From: Eubacteriaceae bacterium
GTDB taxonomy: Bacteria; Bacillota; Clostridia; Lachnospirales; Lachnospiraceae
Assembly (NCBI GenBank): GCA_910574915.1
Contig: CAJTCR010000018.1
Location: 5,401 to 69,400 of the forward strand
Length of the DNA stretch: 64,000 nt
Direction of reading: 5' to 3'
The notes below the pieces were generated by a model, which was given only the letters and a program-made list of their open reading frames with translations, did no database searches and had not been told where the DNA came from. Of the stretch, positions 33,362 through 41,911 are shown piece after piece (the first letter of the stretch is position 1; the number at the start of each line of letters is the position of its first letter). The translations under genes and the position numbers were made by a program.

Positions 33362-34528
33362 ATGGAGCGGATAAAATTAGGAGAAATATGTGAAATTGTT
33401 TCAGGGAGCACACCTAAGACGGATATTACTGAATACTGGGACGGAAATATTGATTGGATTACACCAGCAGAATTGACAGATGAAACCTATATCATCAGGG
33501 AAAGCCAACGGAAAATAACGCATACTGCTGTGCAAAACACAGGTTTGCGACCATTTCCAAAAGACACCGTAATATTATCTTCAAGAGCGCCGATTGGCAA
33601 AGTTGCTATCGCAGGTAAAGAAATGTATTGTAACCAGGGATTTAAAAATCTGATATGTTCTGACAGGATAGACCACAGATATTTGTACTGGTATTTAAAA
33701 GGGCATACAGATTATTTGAATGCATTAGGTCGAGGGGCAACATTTAAGGAAATACCTAAAAAAATAGTCGAGAATATTGAAATACCATTGCCGAGTTTAG
33801 ATGAACAAATGAATTGTTCTAATATATTGAAAAAGTGTTGGGATTTGATATTAGTACATAAAGAACAAATAGAATTGTATGACAAGCTGGTAAAGGCTCG
33901 ATTTGTGGAGATGTTTGGAGATCCAATTATAAATGAAAAGCGTTGGAAGAGAGTGGTTATGGGGGATATATGTGAAATTGGTTCAAGTAAACGTATCTTT
34001 GAAAAAGAGTATGTTGCTTCTGGAGTGCCATTTTATCGAACGAAAGAGATTGTTGAATTGTCTAGGGGATGTGAGATTTCGACAGAATTGTACATAACGA
34101 GAGAAAGGTTTGAGGAGTTAAAGGAGAAATACGGAGTTCCCGTAGAGAATGATCTATTAATCTCGGCAGTAGGAACTATAGGTATAATTTGGGTTGTGGA
34201 TGGAAAACAAGATTTTTATTTTAAAGATGGAAATCTTATAAAGATAGACGCATCAACTGCTTTTGATTCTCTATATATGAAATATCTGTTAGAGAAGTTA
34301 ATTGAAAACTATAAAAATAAAATGTCTACAGGTACAGCTTATTCAGCGCTTACCATTTCAGGATTAAAGGAAATGGTAGCATATGATGTACCGATCAGTT
34401 TACAAAAACGATTTGCTGCTTTTGCTCAACAAGTAGAAAGATTAAAATCAACAACAAAAAAAAGCCTTGCCAAACTGCAAACATTACAAAAATCACTGAT
34501 GCAGCAATATTTTATCCAACCCAAATAA
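33362..34528 (+). CDS. hsdS: type I restriction-modification system, specificity subunit
   Basis: The 388-residue subunit has two target-recognition domains: the first (about 5-150) with LGEICEIVSGSTPKT and ATFKEIPKK blocks, then the conserved coiled spacer (QIELYDKLVKARFVEMFGDP), and the second (about 198-345) with MGDICEIGSS and TAYSALTISGLKEM, and a final coiled segment. It defines the bipartite DNA site. The gene is A+T-richer than hsdM and hsdR, a common sign of exchange of recognition domains. Start chosen at ATG 33362 after a GTGGGG stretch; GTG 33350 is an alternative. Confidence 0.9.
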   Translation: MERIKLGEICEIVSGSTPKTDITEYWDGNIDWITPAELTDETYIIRESQRKITHTAVQNTGLRPFPKDTVILSSRAPIGKVAIAGKEMYCNQGFKNLICSDRIDHRYLYWYLKGHTDYLNALGRGATFKEIPKKIVENIEIPLPSLDEQMNCSNILKKCWDLILVHKEQIELYDKLVKARFVEMFGDPIINEKRWKRVVMGDICEIGSSKRIFEKEYVASGVPFYRTKEIVELSRGCEISTELYITRERFEELKEKYGVPVENDLLISAVGTIGIIWVVDGKQDFYFKDGNLIKIDASTAFDSLYMKYLLEKLIENYKNKMSTGTAYSALTISGLKEMVAYDVPISLQKRFAAFAQQVERLKSTTKKSLAKLQTLQKSLMQQYFIQPK

Positions 34529-34834
34529 ACTAAAATTAGAACTATTTTAATCAAATACGGCATTTTTTCAAATGCAAGAATGCCAGAAAAGGGAATGGGT
34601 ACGTCTTAGCTGATCTTTGCAGAAATACCATAAGCGATCACTGATCTAGTACAGTATGGCAGAAATAACAGTGCATACAGCACCCGCTATTTCTGCCATG
34701 CCATATCACAACAGCAGAATGCTTAGGGCTCCTTACATATTGGAAAAGGAACAAAAAGCCAGCCCTGCGTCCCTTTTTCCGGCGTCCCTTCTCTGCAACT
34801 AAAAAACATTCTAAAACGCCAAAGGAGAAAACAC
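34529..34834. other. 306-bp gap between hsdS and hsdR
   Basis: It contains a perfect 12-bp hairpin ATGGCAGAAATA / TATTTCTGCCAT (34657-34668 with 34688-34699) and, at 34775-34792, a piece resembling the right end of repeat C (TTTTCCGGCGTCCCTTCT). GGCATT/AATGCC near 34560-34590 forms another small hairpin. I see no gene. The insertion separates hsdR from hsdMS and probably contains the hsdR promoter. Confidence 0.5.
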
Positions 34835-37800
34835 ATGTCAAATTTTAATTATTTAAAAAACCACAAAGAATACGCTTTGTTTTCCTCTGCATGTATCGAG
34901 GCGGAAAAAATATACGCTTCCGCTCCTGCGATGTGCGCCGTAGGGTGCCGCAAGGCGCTGGAACTGGCGGTAAAATGGGTATATTCGGCTGATAAATCAA
35001 TGAAAATGCCTTATAAAAACAATTTACAGTCAATGATTCATGAACCGACGTTTCGGTTTGCGTTAGACCGCAATACATGGGGCAAGATGCCGTTTATTGT
35101 TAAGCTGGGGAATCTTGCGGTACATACGGAACGCAGCGTGCAGGCTGGTGATGCGCTTGCGTCTTTGCGGGGGCTTTTTGAGTTTGTGCAATGGATTGAC
35201 TATTGCTACGGTGCGGACTATTGTGAGCGCAAGTTTGAGGAAAAGCGGATTCCAGAAGAGAAAGTTTTTGTAGATTCAAAAAAGATCAAAGAGCAGGAGA
35301 GCCTGCTCGGTGAAAAGGAAGCAGAAATTGAAGCGCTGCGTAGGCAGATTGAGGAAATGTCAGAACAGTATACGGCTGAGAAAGAACAGCATTTGCAAAG
35401 CCGTACGTTTGAGGCGGAAGATTTAACAGAATTTGAGACACGAAAGAGATTTATTGATTTAGATATGAAGCAGATGGGTTGGAAATTTGACGGTTTGGAT
35501 GCGGATGTGCGGCAGGAATATCCGGTGGATGGTATGGCGGGTATCGAAGGGCAGTCAGGATATATTGACTATGTATTGTTTGGCAAAGATGGGCTGCCGC
35601 TTGCTGTTGTGGAAGCAAAACGGACAAGCAAAGATCCAAACAGCGGCCGCAGACAGGCGATGCTGTATGCGGACTGCCTGGAGCGTAAATTTGGACGCCG
35701 TCCGGTGATGTATACGACAAATGGGTTTGATACGTACTTCTGGGATGACAGGAGCAGTCCGCAGCGGAAAGTCAGCAGCATTTGCGGCAAAGACGACCTG
35801 CAAAAGCTTATGAATCGCAGGTCGGAGCATTTGAATCTTATGGCGATTCCGATTGATGACAGGATTACTGACCGCTATTATCAAAAAGCAGCGATCCGCG
35901 CTGTTTGTGAGCAGATCGAACAGGGATTCCGAAAGCATTTGCTAGTCATGGCTACCGGAACAGGAAAAACAAGGACGGCTTCTAGCCTTGTAGATGTGCT
36001 GAGCAGGGGAAAATATGTGACAAATGTGCTGTTTCTAGCTGATCGTACCGCACTGGTGAAACAGGCAAAAGATGATTTTAAAAATTATCTGCCGGATATG
36101 TCCCTGTGCAATCTGTGTTTGAACAAAGATGACTATCAGGCGCGCATTGTATTTTCCACATATCCGACGATGCTGAATATTCTTGATGATGTAAAGACAA
36201 AGAATGGGGAACGGTTGTTTACGCCAGCGCATTTTGACCTGATTATTATAGATGAAAGCCACCGCAGTATTTTTAAAAAGTATCGTGTGATTTTCGAATA
36301 TTTTGATGCCATGATTGTTGGGCTGACTGCGACGCCGAAAACGGATGTTGACCGCAATACGTATGAGTTTTTTGAGATGGAGCAGGGAGTTCCTACTTAT
36401 GCGTATGATTATGACACGGCAGTCAATCTGGATCATGTTCTGGTACCTTATTACAATTATGAGGTAAAGACCAAATTTCTGGAAGAAGGGATTGTGTACG
36501 ATGAACTGTCCGAGGAAGACCAGCAGCGCTACGAAGAAGATTTTACGGAAGATGGGTCAATGCCGGATTTTATTCCTTCGGCTCAGCTAAACAAGTTTGT
36601 ATTTAATGAAACGACCGTAGACCTTGTTTTACAGGATTTAATGGAACGCGGCATTCGGGTAGACGGTGGAGAACGCCTTGGAAAAACGATTATTTTTGCA
36701 CAGAGCAAGCGGCACGCAGAGTTTATTTTGCAGCGTTTTAACAAACTGTATCCCGGATATCATGGCTTATTTGCCCAGCGTGTGATTTGCGATGATTCTT
36801 ATGCGCAGACAGTGATTGAAGATTTTAAAGTGCCGCAGAAAGACCCGCATATTGTTGTTTCGGTTGATATGATGGATACAGGGATTGATGTACCGCAGGC
36901 TGTGAATCTCGTATTTTTTAAAAAAGTGCGTTCCAAAACAAAATTCTGGCAGATGATCGGGCGTGGCACCCGTCTTTGCAAAGGGCTTGACTGTATGGAT
37001 CAGATTGATGGCGAATATACGGATAAGAGACGCTTTCTAATCTTTGATTACTGCGGCAACTTTGAGTATTTTCGCGAACATAAAGAAGGCTATGAGAGCC
37101 GGGAGACGAACACACTGTCAGAAAATATTTTTGGCAAACAGATTCAGCTTGCCGTCCTGTTGCAGGAAGCAGCCTATCAGGATGAGAAGTTTCAGGCATG
37201 GAGAAAGGAGCTTACGGACGGCTGTTGCAGCCAGGTTGCCTTGCTACAGACGGATTTAATTGCAGTTCGGCTGTGCTTGCAGTATGTGGAAAAATATAGG
37301 AAAAAGGAAGCGTTCAAGTATATTGGCGAAGCAGATAAGACCGAGCTGACCGATCACATTGCGCCGCTCGTTCATTTGGATGATACAGATGTATATGCGA
37401 AACGTTTTGATAATTTTATGTATGGGCTGATGCTTGCCCATGCTGGAAAGATGCCGGCATTCAAACACGCAAAGAAACAGCTATGTGATCTGGCTGTCAT
37501 GCTGGAACAAAAAGCCAGTATTCCACAGGTAAAAGGATGTCTGCCGATGATTCGGGAGGTTCATACAGAGGCATTTTGGAATGCAAACAGCCTTTTTTTG
37601 TTTGAAAAAGCCCGCAGGGAACTGCGTACATTGATTAAATTTTTGGAAGAAAAAGGGGATCGAAACAGGCAGGTTGTTACCCGGCTTGCAGATCCTATGA
37701 TTTACCAGGCGCAGGGGCAGCAGTTGGAGGATGCCTATGATTTTGAAGACTATCGGAATAAAGTCAGCCGCTATATCAATGAACACAGCGACACACTGGC

Positions 37801-38209
37801 GATTCATAAGCTAACGCATAATGTTCCGCTGTCGTCTGGTGACTATGAGGAACTGGAACGCGTGCTGACGGGAGAACTTGGCAGCAGGGAAGATTATAAA
37901 CGGGTATTTGGTGATACGCCATTTGGACTGCTTATACGCAGAATTGCAAAAATGGATCATGATGCAGCGATGCAGGCATTTTCTGGTTTTATTAATGACC
38001 AGTCTTTAAACCAAAAACAGATTGCATTTGTACATAAAATAATTAGCCATGTGGAACAAAATGGCTATATGGAAAATATTGCAGAATTGCAAAAGCCGCC
38101 GTTTGATAAGCCGGTCAGCTTTGTAAAGCTGTTTGATGCAAAAACAAGGACAGCAATTATGGATACGATTCGCCAGATCAGGGAAAATGCGGTGCATGTG
38201 ACGGCATAA
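34835..38209 (+). CDS. hsdR: type I restriction-modification system, restriction subunit
   Basis: The 1124-residue motor-nuclease starts with a DUF4145-like helical domain (about 1-125) and a short coiled coil (about 150-190). The nuclease domain has the PD-(D/E)xK signature ending in VVEAKR (Glu260, Lys262). The helicase has Walker A MATGTGKT (372-379), DESHR (473-477), TATPKT, and the C-terminal helicase motif IGRGTRLCKG. The last 350 residues resemble the EcoEI-type C-terminal domain. It forms the restriction complex with hsdM and hsdS upstream. AAAGGAG precedes the ATG. Full length and intact. Confidence 0.93.
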   Translation: MSNFNYLKNHKEYALFSSACIEAEKIYASAPAMCAVGCRKALELAVKWVYSADKSMKMPYKNNLQSMIHEPTFRFALDRNTWGKMPFIVKLGNLAVHTERSVQAGDALASLRGLFEFVQWIDYCYGADYCERKFEEKRIPEEKVFVDSKKIKEQESLLGEKEAEIEALRRQIEEMSEQYTAEKEQHLQSRTFEAEDLTEFETRKRFIDLDMKQMGWKFDGLDADVRQEYPVDGMAGIEGQSGYIDYVLFGKDGLPLAVVEAKRTSKDPNSGRRQAMLYADCLERKFGRRPVMYTTNGFDTYFWDDRSSPQRKVSSICGKDDLQKLMNRRSEHLNLMAIPIDDRITDRYYQKAAIRAVCEQIEQGFRKHLLVMATGTGKTRTASSLVDVLSRGKYVTNVLFLADRTALVKQAKDDFKNYLPDMSLCNLCLNKDDYQARIVFSTYPTMLNILDDVKTKNGERLFTPAHFDLIIIDESHRSIFKKYRVIFEYFDAMIVGLTATPKTDVDRNTYEFFEMEQGVPTYAYDYDTAVNLDHVLVPYYNYEVKTKFLEEGIVYDELSEEDQQRYEEDFTEDGSMPDFIPSAQLNKFVFNETTVDLVLQDLMERGIRVDGGERLGKTIIFAQSKRHAEFILQRFNKLYPGYHGLFAQRVICDDSYAQTVIEDFKVPQKDPHIVVSVDMMDTGIDVPQAVNLVFFKKVRSKTKFWQMIGRGTRLCKGLDCMDQIDGEYTDKRRFLIFDYCGNFEYFREHKEGYESRETNTLSENIFGKQIQLAVLLQEAAYQDEKFQAWRKELTDGCCSQVALLQTDLIAVRLCLQYVEKYRKKEAFKYIGEADKTELTDHIAPLVHLDDTDVYAKRFDNFMYGLMLAHAGKMPAFKHAKKQLCDLAVMLEQKASIPQVKGCLPMIREVHTEAFWNANSLFLFEKARRELRTLIKFLEEKGDRNRQVVTRLADPMIYQAQGQQLEDAYDFEDYRNKVSRYINEHSDTLAIHKLTHNVPLSSGDYEELERVLTGELGSREDYKRVFGDTPFGLLIRRIAKMDHDAAMQAFSGFINDQSLNQKQIAFVHKIISHVEQNGYMENIAELQKPPFDKPVSFVKLFDAKTRTAIMDTIRQIRENAVHVTA

Positions 38210-38257
38210 TTTCTTTGCAAATGCAACAGCGACGAAAGGAATAGACAGGAGACAGGA

Positions 38258-38580
38258 CTACAGCGAACAAACTTGGATTGCTTTGGTAAATTTTTACAGG
38301 AAGGGACGCTGGGAAAGAGGATGTGCCTCCCCTGGCTGCGTCCGTTCCAGAATGTTAAGAAGCTCTAAGTATCCTGCTGTTACGTTGTGGCTGTGGACGG
38401 TCGCGACACCTAGTTCGCTGCCTGCTGGCAGCTAAAGGTGCCGCTTGGCTGCGCCCCTGGTTGACCAGCAGAATACTAAGGGCTTCTAAGCATTCTTCCA
38501 AAGCCACAGCCAGGGGAGGCACATCCTCTCTCCCGGCTGCTTTTCGTAAATGCTACGAAACAAGTGCAATATGGTTTGTC
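38258..38580. repeat. long foldback repeat, copy B
   Basis: It opens with the lead-in CTACAGCGAACAAACTTGG and TTTTTACAGGAAGGGACG, then a foldback from 38308 to 38538 whose arms AGGATGTGCCTCCCCTGG and CCAGGGGAGGCACATCCT pair exactly. It aligns with copy A over its whole length, including the tail to about 38580. Where arms differ between copies, both sides change together. It begins about 50 bp after hsdR. Open frames seen here are by-products of the repeat. Confidence 0.8.
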
Positions 38581-38845
38581 TACCATGAACAAAATCAACC
38601 ATATGGTATAACAGGTTCTAGGTTGTTTTACATGGAGGACTTGTCCAAAATAGTTCCTTGGGAAATGCAAATCAGATGAAGTTCGCTGTGGTAGTAGAAC
38701 GTTTTGCTGGAAAGAAGTTAAACGAGGAGGAACGTGCAAAGTGATACATTAGAAAATCAATAAAATGGGGCATGTTGCTGTTTAGTGGCAACGATAATAG
38801 GAATATTGAAACAGAGAAATGTAAAAATCAGATTTCAAATAGTGA
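38581..38845. other. intergenic, nothing recognised
   Basis: About 265 bp between repeat B and the toxin-antitoxin promoter. A GAGGAGG at about 38724 is not followed by a useful frame. No hairpin or known motif stands out. Confidence 0.3.
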
Positions 38846-38874
38846 TTGATTTTGATTATAAGTATGTATATACT
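38846..38874 (+). promoter_or_regulatory. promoter and operator of the toxin-antitoxin pair
   Basis: TTGATT (38846-38851), 17 bp, TATACT (38869-38874). The palindrome AGTAT-N4-ATACT (38861-38874) overlaps the -10 box, the usual place for an autorepressing VapB-type antitoxin. Confidence 0.5.
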
Positions 38875-38908
38875 ATAGATTAAGAAAAACAAATGTGGAG
38901 GGATGTAT

Positions 38909-39115
38909 ATGGTGGCAGTACATGGATATTATAATGGAGCAGTATGTGTTCCTTTAGAAAAAGAACATTTTTTCATGAACCAGAAAGTAATCATCACTGC
39001 ATTGGATGAAAAAATAGAACCAAAAGTCCGCAAATTGGGAACACTTGAGGGAAAAGTATCGGTGGCTTTTGAAAAGGATTGGAGCATAAGTGATGAGGAG
39101 CTGATTGGGCAATGA
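38909..39115 (+). CDS. antitoxin of a VapBC-like pair
   Basis: The 68-residue protein begins MVAVHGYYNGAVCVPLE and ends in an acidic tail (SISDEELIGQ). Similar short proteins (DUF2281/AbrB-like opening) sit before PIN toxins as antitoxins. GGAGGG lies 6 nt before ATG 38909, which rules out the ATG at 38903. The toxin gene overlaps its stop by 4 nt (ATGA). Identity as antitoxin rests mainly on this context. Confidence 0.7.
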   Translation: MVAVHGYYNGAVCVPLEKEHFFMNQKVIITALDEKIEPKVRKLGTLEGKVSVAFEKDWSISDEELIGQ

Positions 39116-39507
39116 AGATTTTGATTGATACACATTACTTGCTGTGGCTGTTCATAGACACATCAAAGATAGCAGATAAAATAAAAGAGGCGTTATTATC
39201 CACAGACAACGAGATTTATTATAGCCAGGCAAGTTTGTGGGAAATATCTATCAAATACTTGATTGGCAAACTTACTTTGAAAGGAATTGCTCCAGAGGAA
39301 TTTTTTCAAGAAGTACAAGACAGCTTTTTAATATGCAAATCATTAAAAAATGAAGAATTGATTTCTTCTTATAAATTGCCAAGGGAGCATAAAGATCCGT
39401 TTGACCGGATCATTATATGGCAGGCAATAAAAAATGGAATGGTGCTTTTATCTGTAGATTCGAAAATGGATTATTATATTAATCATGGTTTAGTAATATT
39501 TGAATGA
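39112..39507 (+). CDS. PIN-domain toxin (VapC-like)
   Basis: The 131-residue protein is a PIN-fold ribonuclease: Asp6 (LIDTHYLLW), Glu44 (SLWEISIK), Asp95/Asp98 (HKDPFDRII) and Asp116 (LLSVDSK) form the acidic metal site. HKDPFDRIIIWQA is diagnostic of this VapC subgroup. By family knowledge it cuts tRNA or rRNA when freed from the antitoxin encoded immediately upstream with a 4-nt overlap. All catalytic residues are present, so it looks functional. Confidence 0.88.
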   Translation: MKILIDTHYLLWLFIDTSKIADKIKEALLSTDNEIYYSQASLWEISIKYLIGKLTLKGIAPEEFFQEVQDSFLICKSLKNEELISSYKLPREHKDPFDRIIIWQAIKNGMVLLSVDSKMDYYINHGLVIFE

Positions 39508-39536
39508 ATGCCGAAATATAGGAAAAACTCTGCTTT

Positions 39537-39773
39537 ATGCAGAGTTTTTGTTGCTTGGGTTTACTCTCTGACGATGATTTTTTAAAGTATATGTCTGATA
39601 AGAGGGGGACTCATGTAGATGTAGGCCATTCACTTGTGGTAGCGCTGATTAATGATAAAGATAAAATAGGGCTTACGCCGGTTTATTATTTTGCATTGCA
39701 AATGATTTGTGCAGCAAAGAAGCAAATACCAGAATTGGCAGGCGTTTTTTGTTGCATTTTTATAGGAGACTGA
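39537..39773 (+). pseudogene. unidentified gene fragment
   Basis: A 78-codon frame contains a protein-like stretch (LSDDDFLKYMSDKRGTHVDV, LVVALINDKDKIGLTPVYYF, QMICAAKKQIPEL). It has no ribosome binding site and begins inside A+T-rich sequence. I do not recognise the family. It looks like the C-terminal part of a deleted gene. Confidence 0.35.
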
Positions 39774-39854
39774 TTCTGATAATTTAAAATTCGTGAAGTT
39801 TATAAGAAATGCCGCAGTACATATTAATGTATCCTGAGCGCCCTTTAGAAACTA

Positions 39855-39940
39855 CTAGAGCGAACAAGTTTGAGTTACTTTTGTAAATTTTTATAAGAAG
39901 GGACGCCAGGAGAGGCACATCCTCTTTCCCGGCGTCCCTT
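39855..39940. repeat. short derivative of the foldback repeat, copy C
   Basis: The 53-bp lead-in (CTAGAGCGAACAAGTTTGAG ... AAGGGACGCC) is nearly identical to that of copy A, but it is joined directly to the right-arm end (GAGGCACATCCTCTTTCCCGG) seen in copy B. The result is a small hairpin AAGGGACGCC / GGCGTCCCTT (39898-39907 with 39931-39940). It looks like an internal-deletion derivative. Confidence 0.75.
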
Positions 39941-40004
39941 CCTGTGAAAAAGCACCACCTAATCAACATTCAGCAAAGCAATTCCAAAAAATCCAGCCAA
40001 GCGC

Positions 40005-40707
40005 CTATTTTGCAACCATGCTGTAAAGTTCATCTATAGATTTGTCTGGATTTTGAAAGACAATGTTGTAGACAGGGAGAAGCTCATTAGGCTCTGCTTC
40101 CAGCTCGTCAGCGATCACGGACAGCGGCTTGTTTTTTATGCATTTTTTCTGGATCAGTGCGATAAGATCCATAAGTTTTGTTTTTTGAGTGACCTGCTTG
40201 GTAACTTGTTGGGTAACTTGTTGGGTAACTTGTTGAGTAACTTCCTCAGTTGCTATTTCTACTTTCTTTTTTACTTCCCGGTCTACGGCTTCTTTCAGTT
40301 TTCTGTCAAATTTTTCCTGTACAATTTCCATAACAATATCATCCATACTGTTTACATCCTGAAATATTTTTTGGTTTGCCCGCATAATCGTAGTAATCAC
40401 GGACTGGTACAGCTTGTTTTGGGGATGCGCTAGCTGTGTCTAATTTATTGGTCAGGCTTTTCAGCCATAGATTTTTTTGCTTGGATAATTTTCTGGTAAC
40501 GATGATCTGGATTGGCAGGAAATCTCCCTGTACCAGATAGATGCCGGGTTCTGTCTTTTTTAATGAATAATGACGTTCTTCCCGCAGGTGGCGGATCAGG
40601 GTTTTGGGATATTTTCCTGTTACATCTTCAGCCAGCTCAATTTGGGTGTCTGCAAAAAATGCAGGGTGCCAGTATGTTTTGTCTGTTTCTGTTTTCTTTT
40701 GCTCCAT
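40005..40707 (-). pseudogene. Lachnospiraceae Rpn-like protein, deleted and frameshifted
   Basis: Starting at ATG 40707 (AGGAGG upstream), the frame gives YWHPAFFADTQIELAED then jumps to LIRHLREERHYSLKKTEPG, LVQGDFLPIQIIVTRKLS and LWLKSLTNKL. These blocks belong to a common Lachnospiraceae protein of about 300 residues whose middle (the nuclease-like part) has been deleted here. After a frameshift near 40420 the C-terminal part continues (TTIMRANQKIFQDV to ELYSMVAK), including a Val-Thr-Gln-Gln repeat encoded by 12-bp tandem units at 40201-40248. Probably inactive. Confidence 0.6.
40201..40248. repeat. 12-bp tandem repeat
   Basis: GTAACTTGTTGG at 40201 and 40213, GTAACTTGTTGA at 40225 and the diverged GTAACTTCCTCA at 40237. 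It encodes Val-Thr-Gln-Gln units in the decayed Rpn-like gene on the minus strand. Confidence 0.85.
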
Positions 40708-40925
40708 AGAAAACCTCCTTTGTTTGGGTTGGCAGGAGGTTTTTTGTTGTTTACAGAAAATCCCCTGCTTTTGTTTGGATAAAAGCACGAATTTTCTGAA
40801 TGGGTATTAAAACAGTACCCTGATTGGAATGCGTTTAGATAAAAAGAAATTGGTAGAAAATATGCTTTTTTGTATTTTAACACAGGTTGTTGTTAAAGTA
40901 CAATGAAATTTTTGCTTTTTTATTT

Positions 40926-41573
40926 TCACCCCTGCAACACAGAATGACTGTGAATATAAAATTCTTCCTGGCTTGGGTGCCATTCTTTTTTCATTGCTTC
41001 AAATTGAGCGTCAAACCTTTCTGCCTCTGCGGGATCGAATGCATACGCTGGGCTCTCGTGATAAAACCACGTTGTTCCGTCAAGCGTCCCGGAAACTAAT
41101 TCCTTGACGAGCATTGCCGCGGGATAACTTCCGTCTGCTGCATGGACGTTGTATTTTTTGCAGCTTTTGAAGCCGCGGGATACATAATTGCCGGGATTGC
41201 CGAAAATGACAATTACTGGATATCCTGACTGGATTGCCTTGTCAAAGCTAAATTCCAGTAATTGTTTGCTGATTCCCATACGCTGATAGTCGGGATGTAC
41301 GCTCAATGGGCCAAACGTAAGGACAGAAAGGGCAGTATTATGCTGGTTCACAAGCCTGGATTTTGTATACATTACATTGCCGACAATTTTTCCGTCAGTT
41401 GTTTCTGCAACCAGGTCAAGCTCTGGGATAAAGTCTTTGTGATCTCTTAAAATATGAGCCAGATAATGTTCAAAACATCCAGGAACATATACATTCCAAA
41501 ATGCGTTTCTTGTTAGGCTTTCGACTTCTGTGTAATCACAGGCTGCTTCATTTCGTATTGTGACAGGGTACAT
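40926..41573 (-). CDS. GNAT family N-acetyltransferase (YhbS-like)
   Basis: The 215-residue protein has an N-terminal GNAT domain with the acetyl-CoA motif LSVHPDYQRMGISKQLL (about 91-107) and the following VIVIFGNPGNYVSRGFKSCKK segment, the YhbS-type sequence. A C-terminal extension (about 145-215) is normal for this group. AGGAGTCC lies upstream on the minus strand. It is monocistronic and divergent from ftsH. Acceptor unknown. Confidence 0.85.
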   Translation of the reverse strand: MYPVTIRNEAACDYTEVESLTRNAFWNVYVPGCFEHYLAHILRDHKDFIPELDLVAETTDGKIVGNVMYTKSRLVNQHNTALSVLTFGPLSVHPDYQRMGISKQLLEFSFDKAIQSGYPVIVIFGNPGNYVSRGFKSCKKYNVHAADGSYPAAMLVKELVSGTLDGTTWFYHESPAYAFDPAEAERFDAQFEAMKKEWHPSQEEFYIHSHSVLQG

Positions 41574-41820
41574 AGAGGACTCCTTCTGCTTTAAATTGGG
41601 ATTTGTTTCTTTATAAAGAATACAGGAAAGTGACCGTTTTTGTCAATGATTTGCGTGAAATCAATGGTATCTCCTCGTACAACGGAACAAAGCGAAAAAC
41701 AGTTGACTTTCTAAGGTTCAGGATGTATCATGGTTTTTAGCTGTGCCCAGAAAATTTATGTTTCTGTTATAAATTTTGTTTTAAATTAAGAAATTTCGCA
41801 AAAAGTTCATGATTAGAAAC

Positions 41821-41849
41821 TTGCGTTATGCTGCCAATCCACTTATAAT
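41821..41849 (+). promoter_or_regulatory. promoter of ftsH
   Basis: TTGCGT (41821-41826), 17 bp, TATAAT (41844-41849), 63 bp before the start codon. The rest of the 338-bp gap between the divergent acetyltransferase and ftsH holds only A+T-rich sequence. Confidence 0.6.
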
Positions 41850-41911
41850 GAAAACAGGCGGTGTTTTATGTTTTGCATAGAACGCATAGAAGTACAGCAG
41901 ATGGAGGGGAA

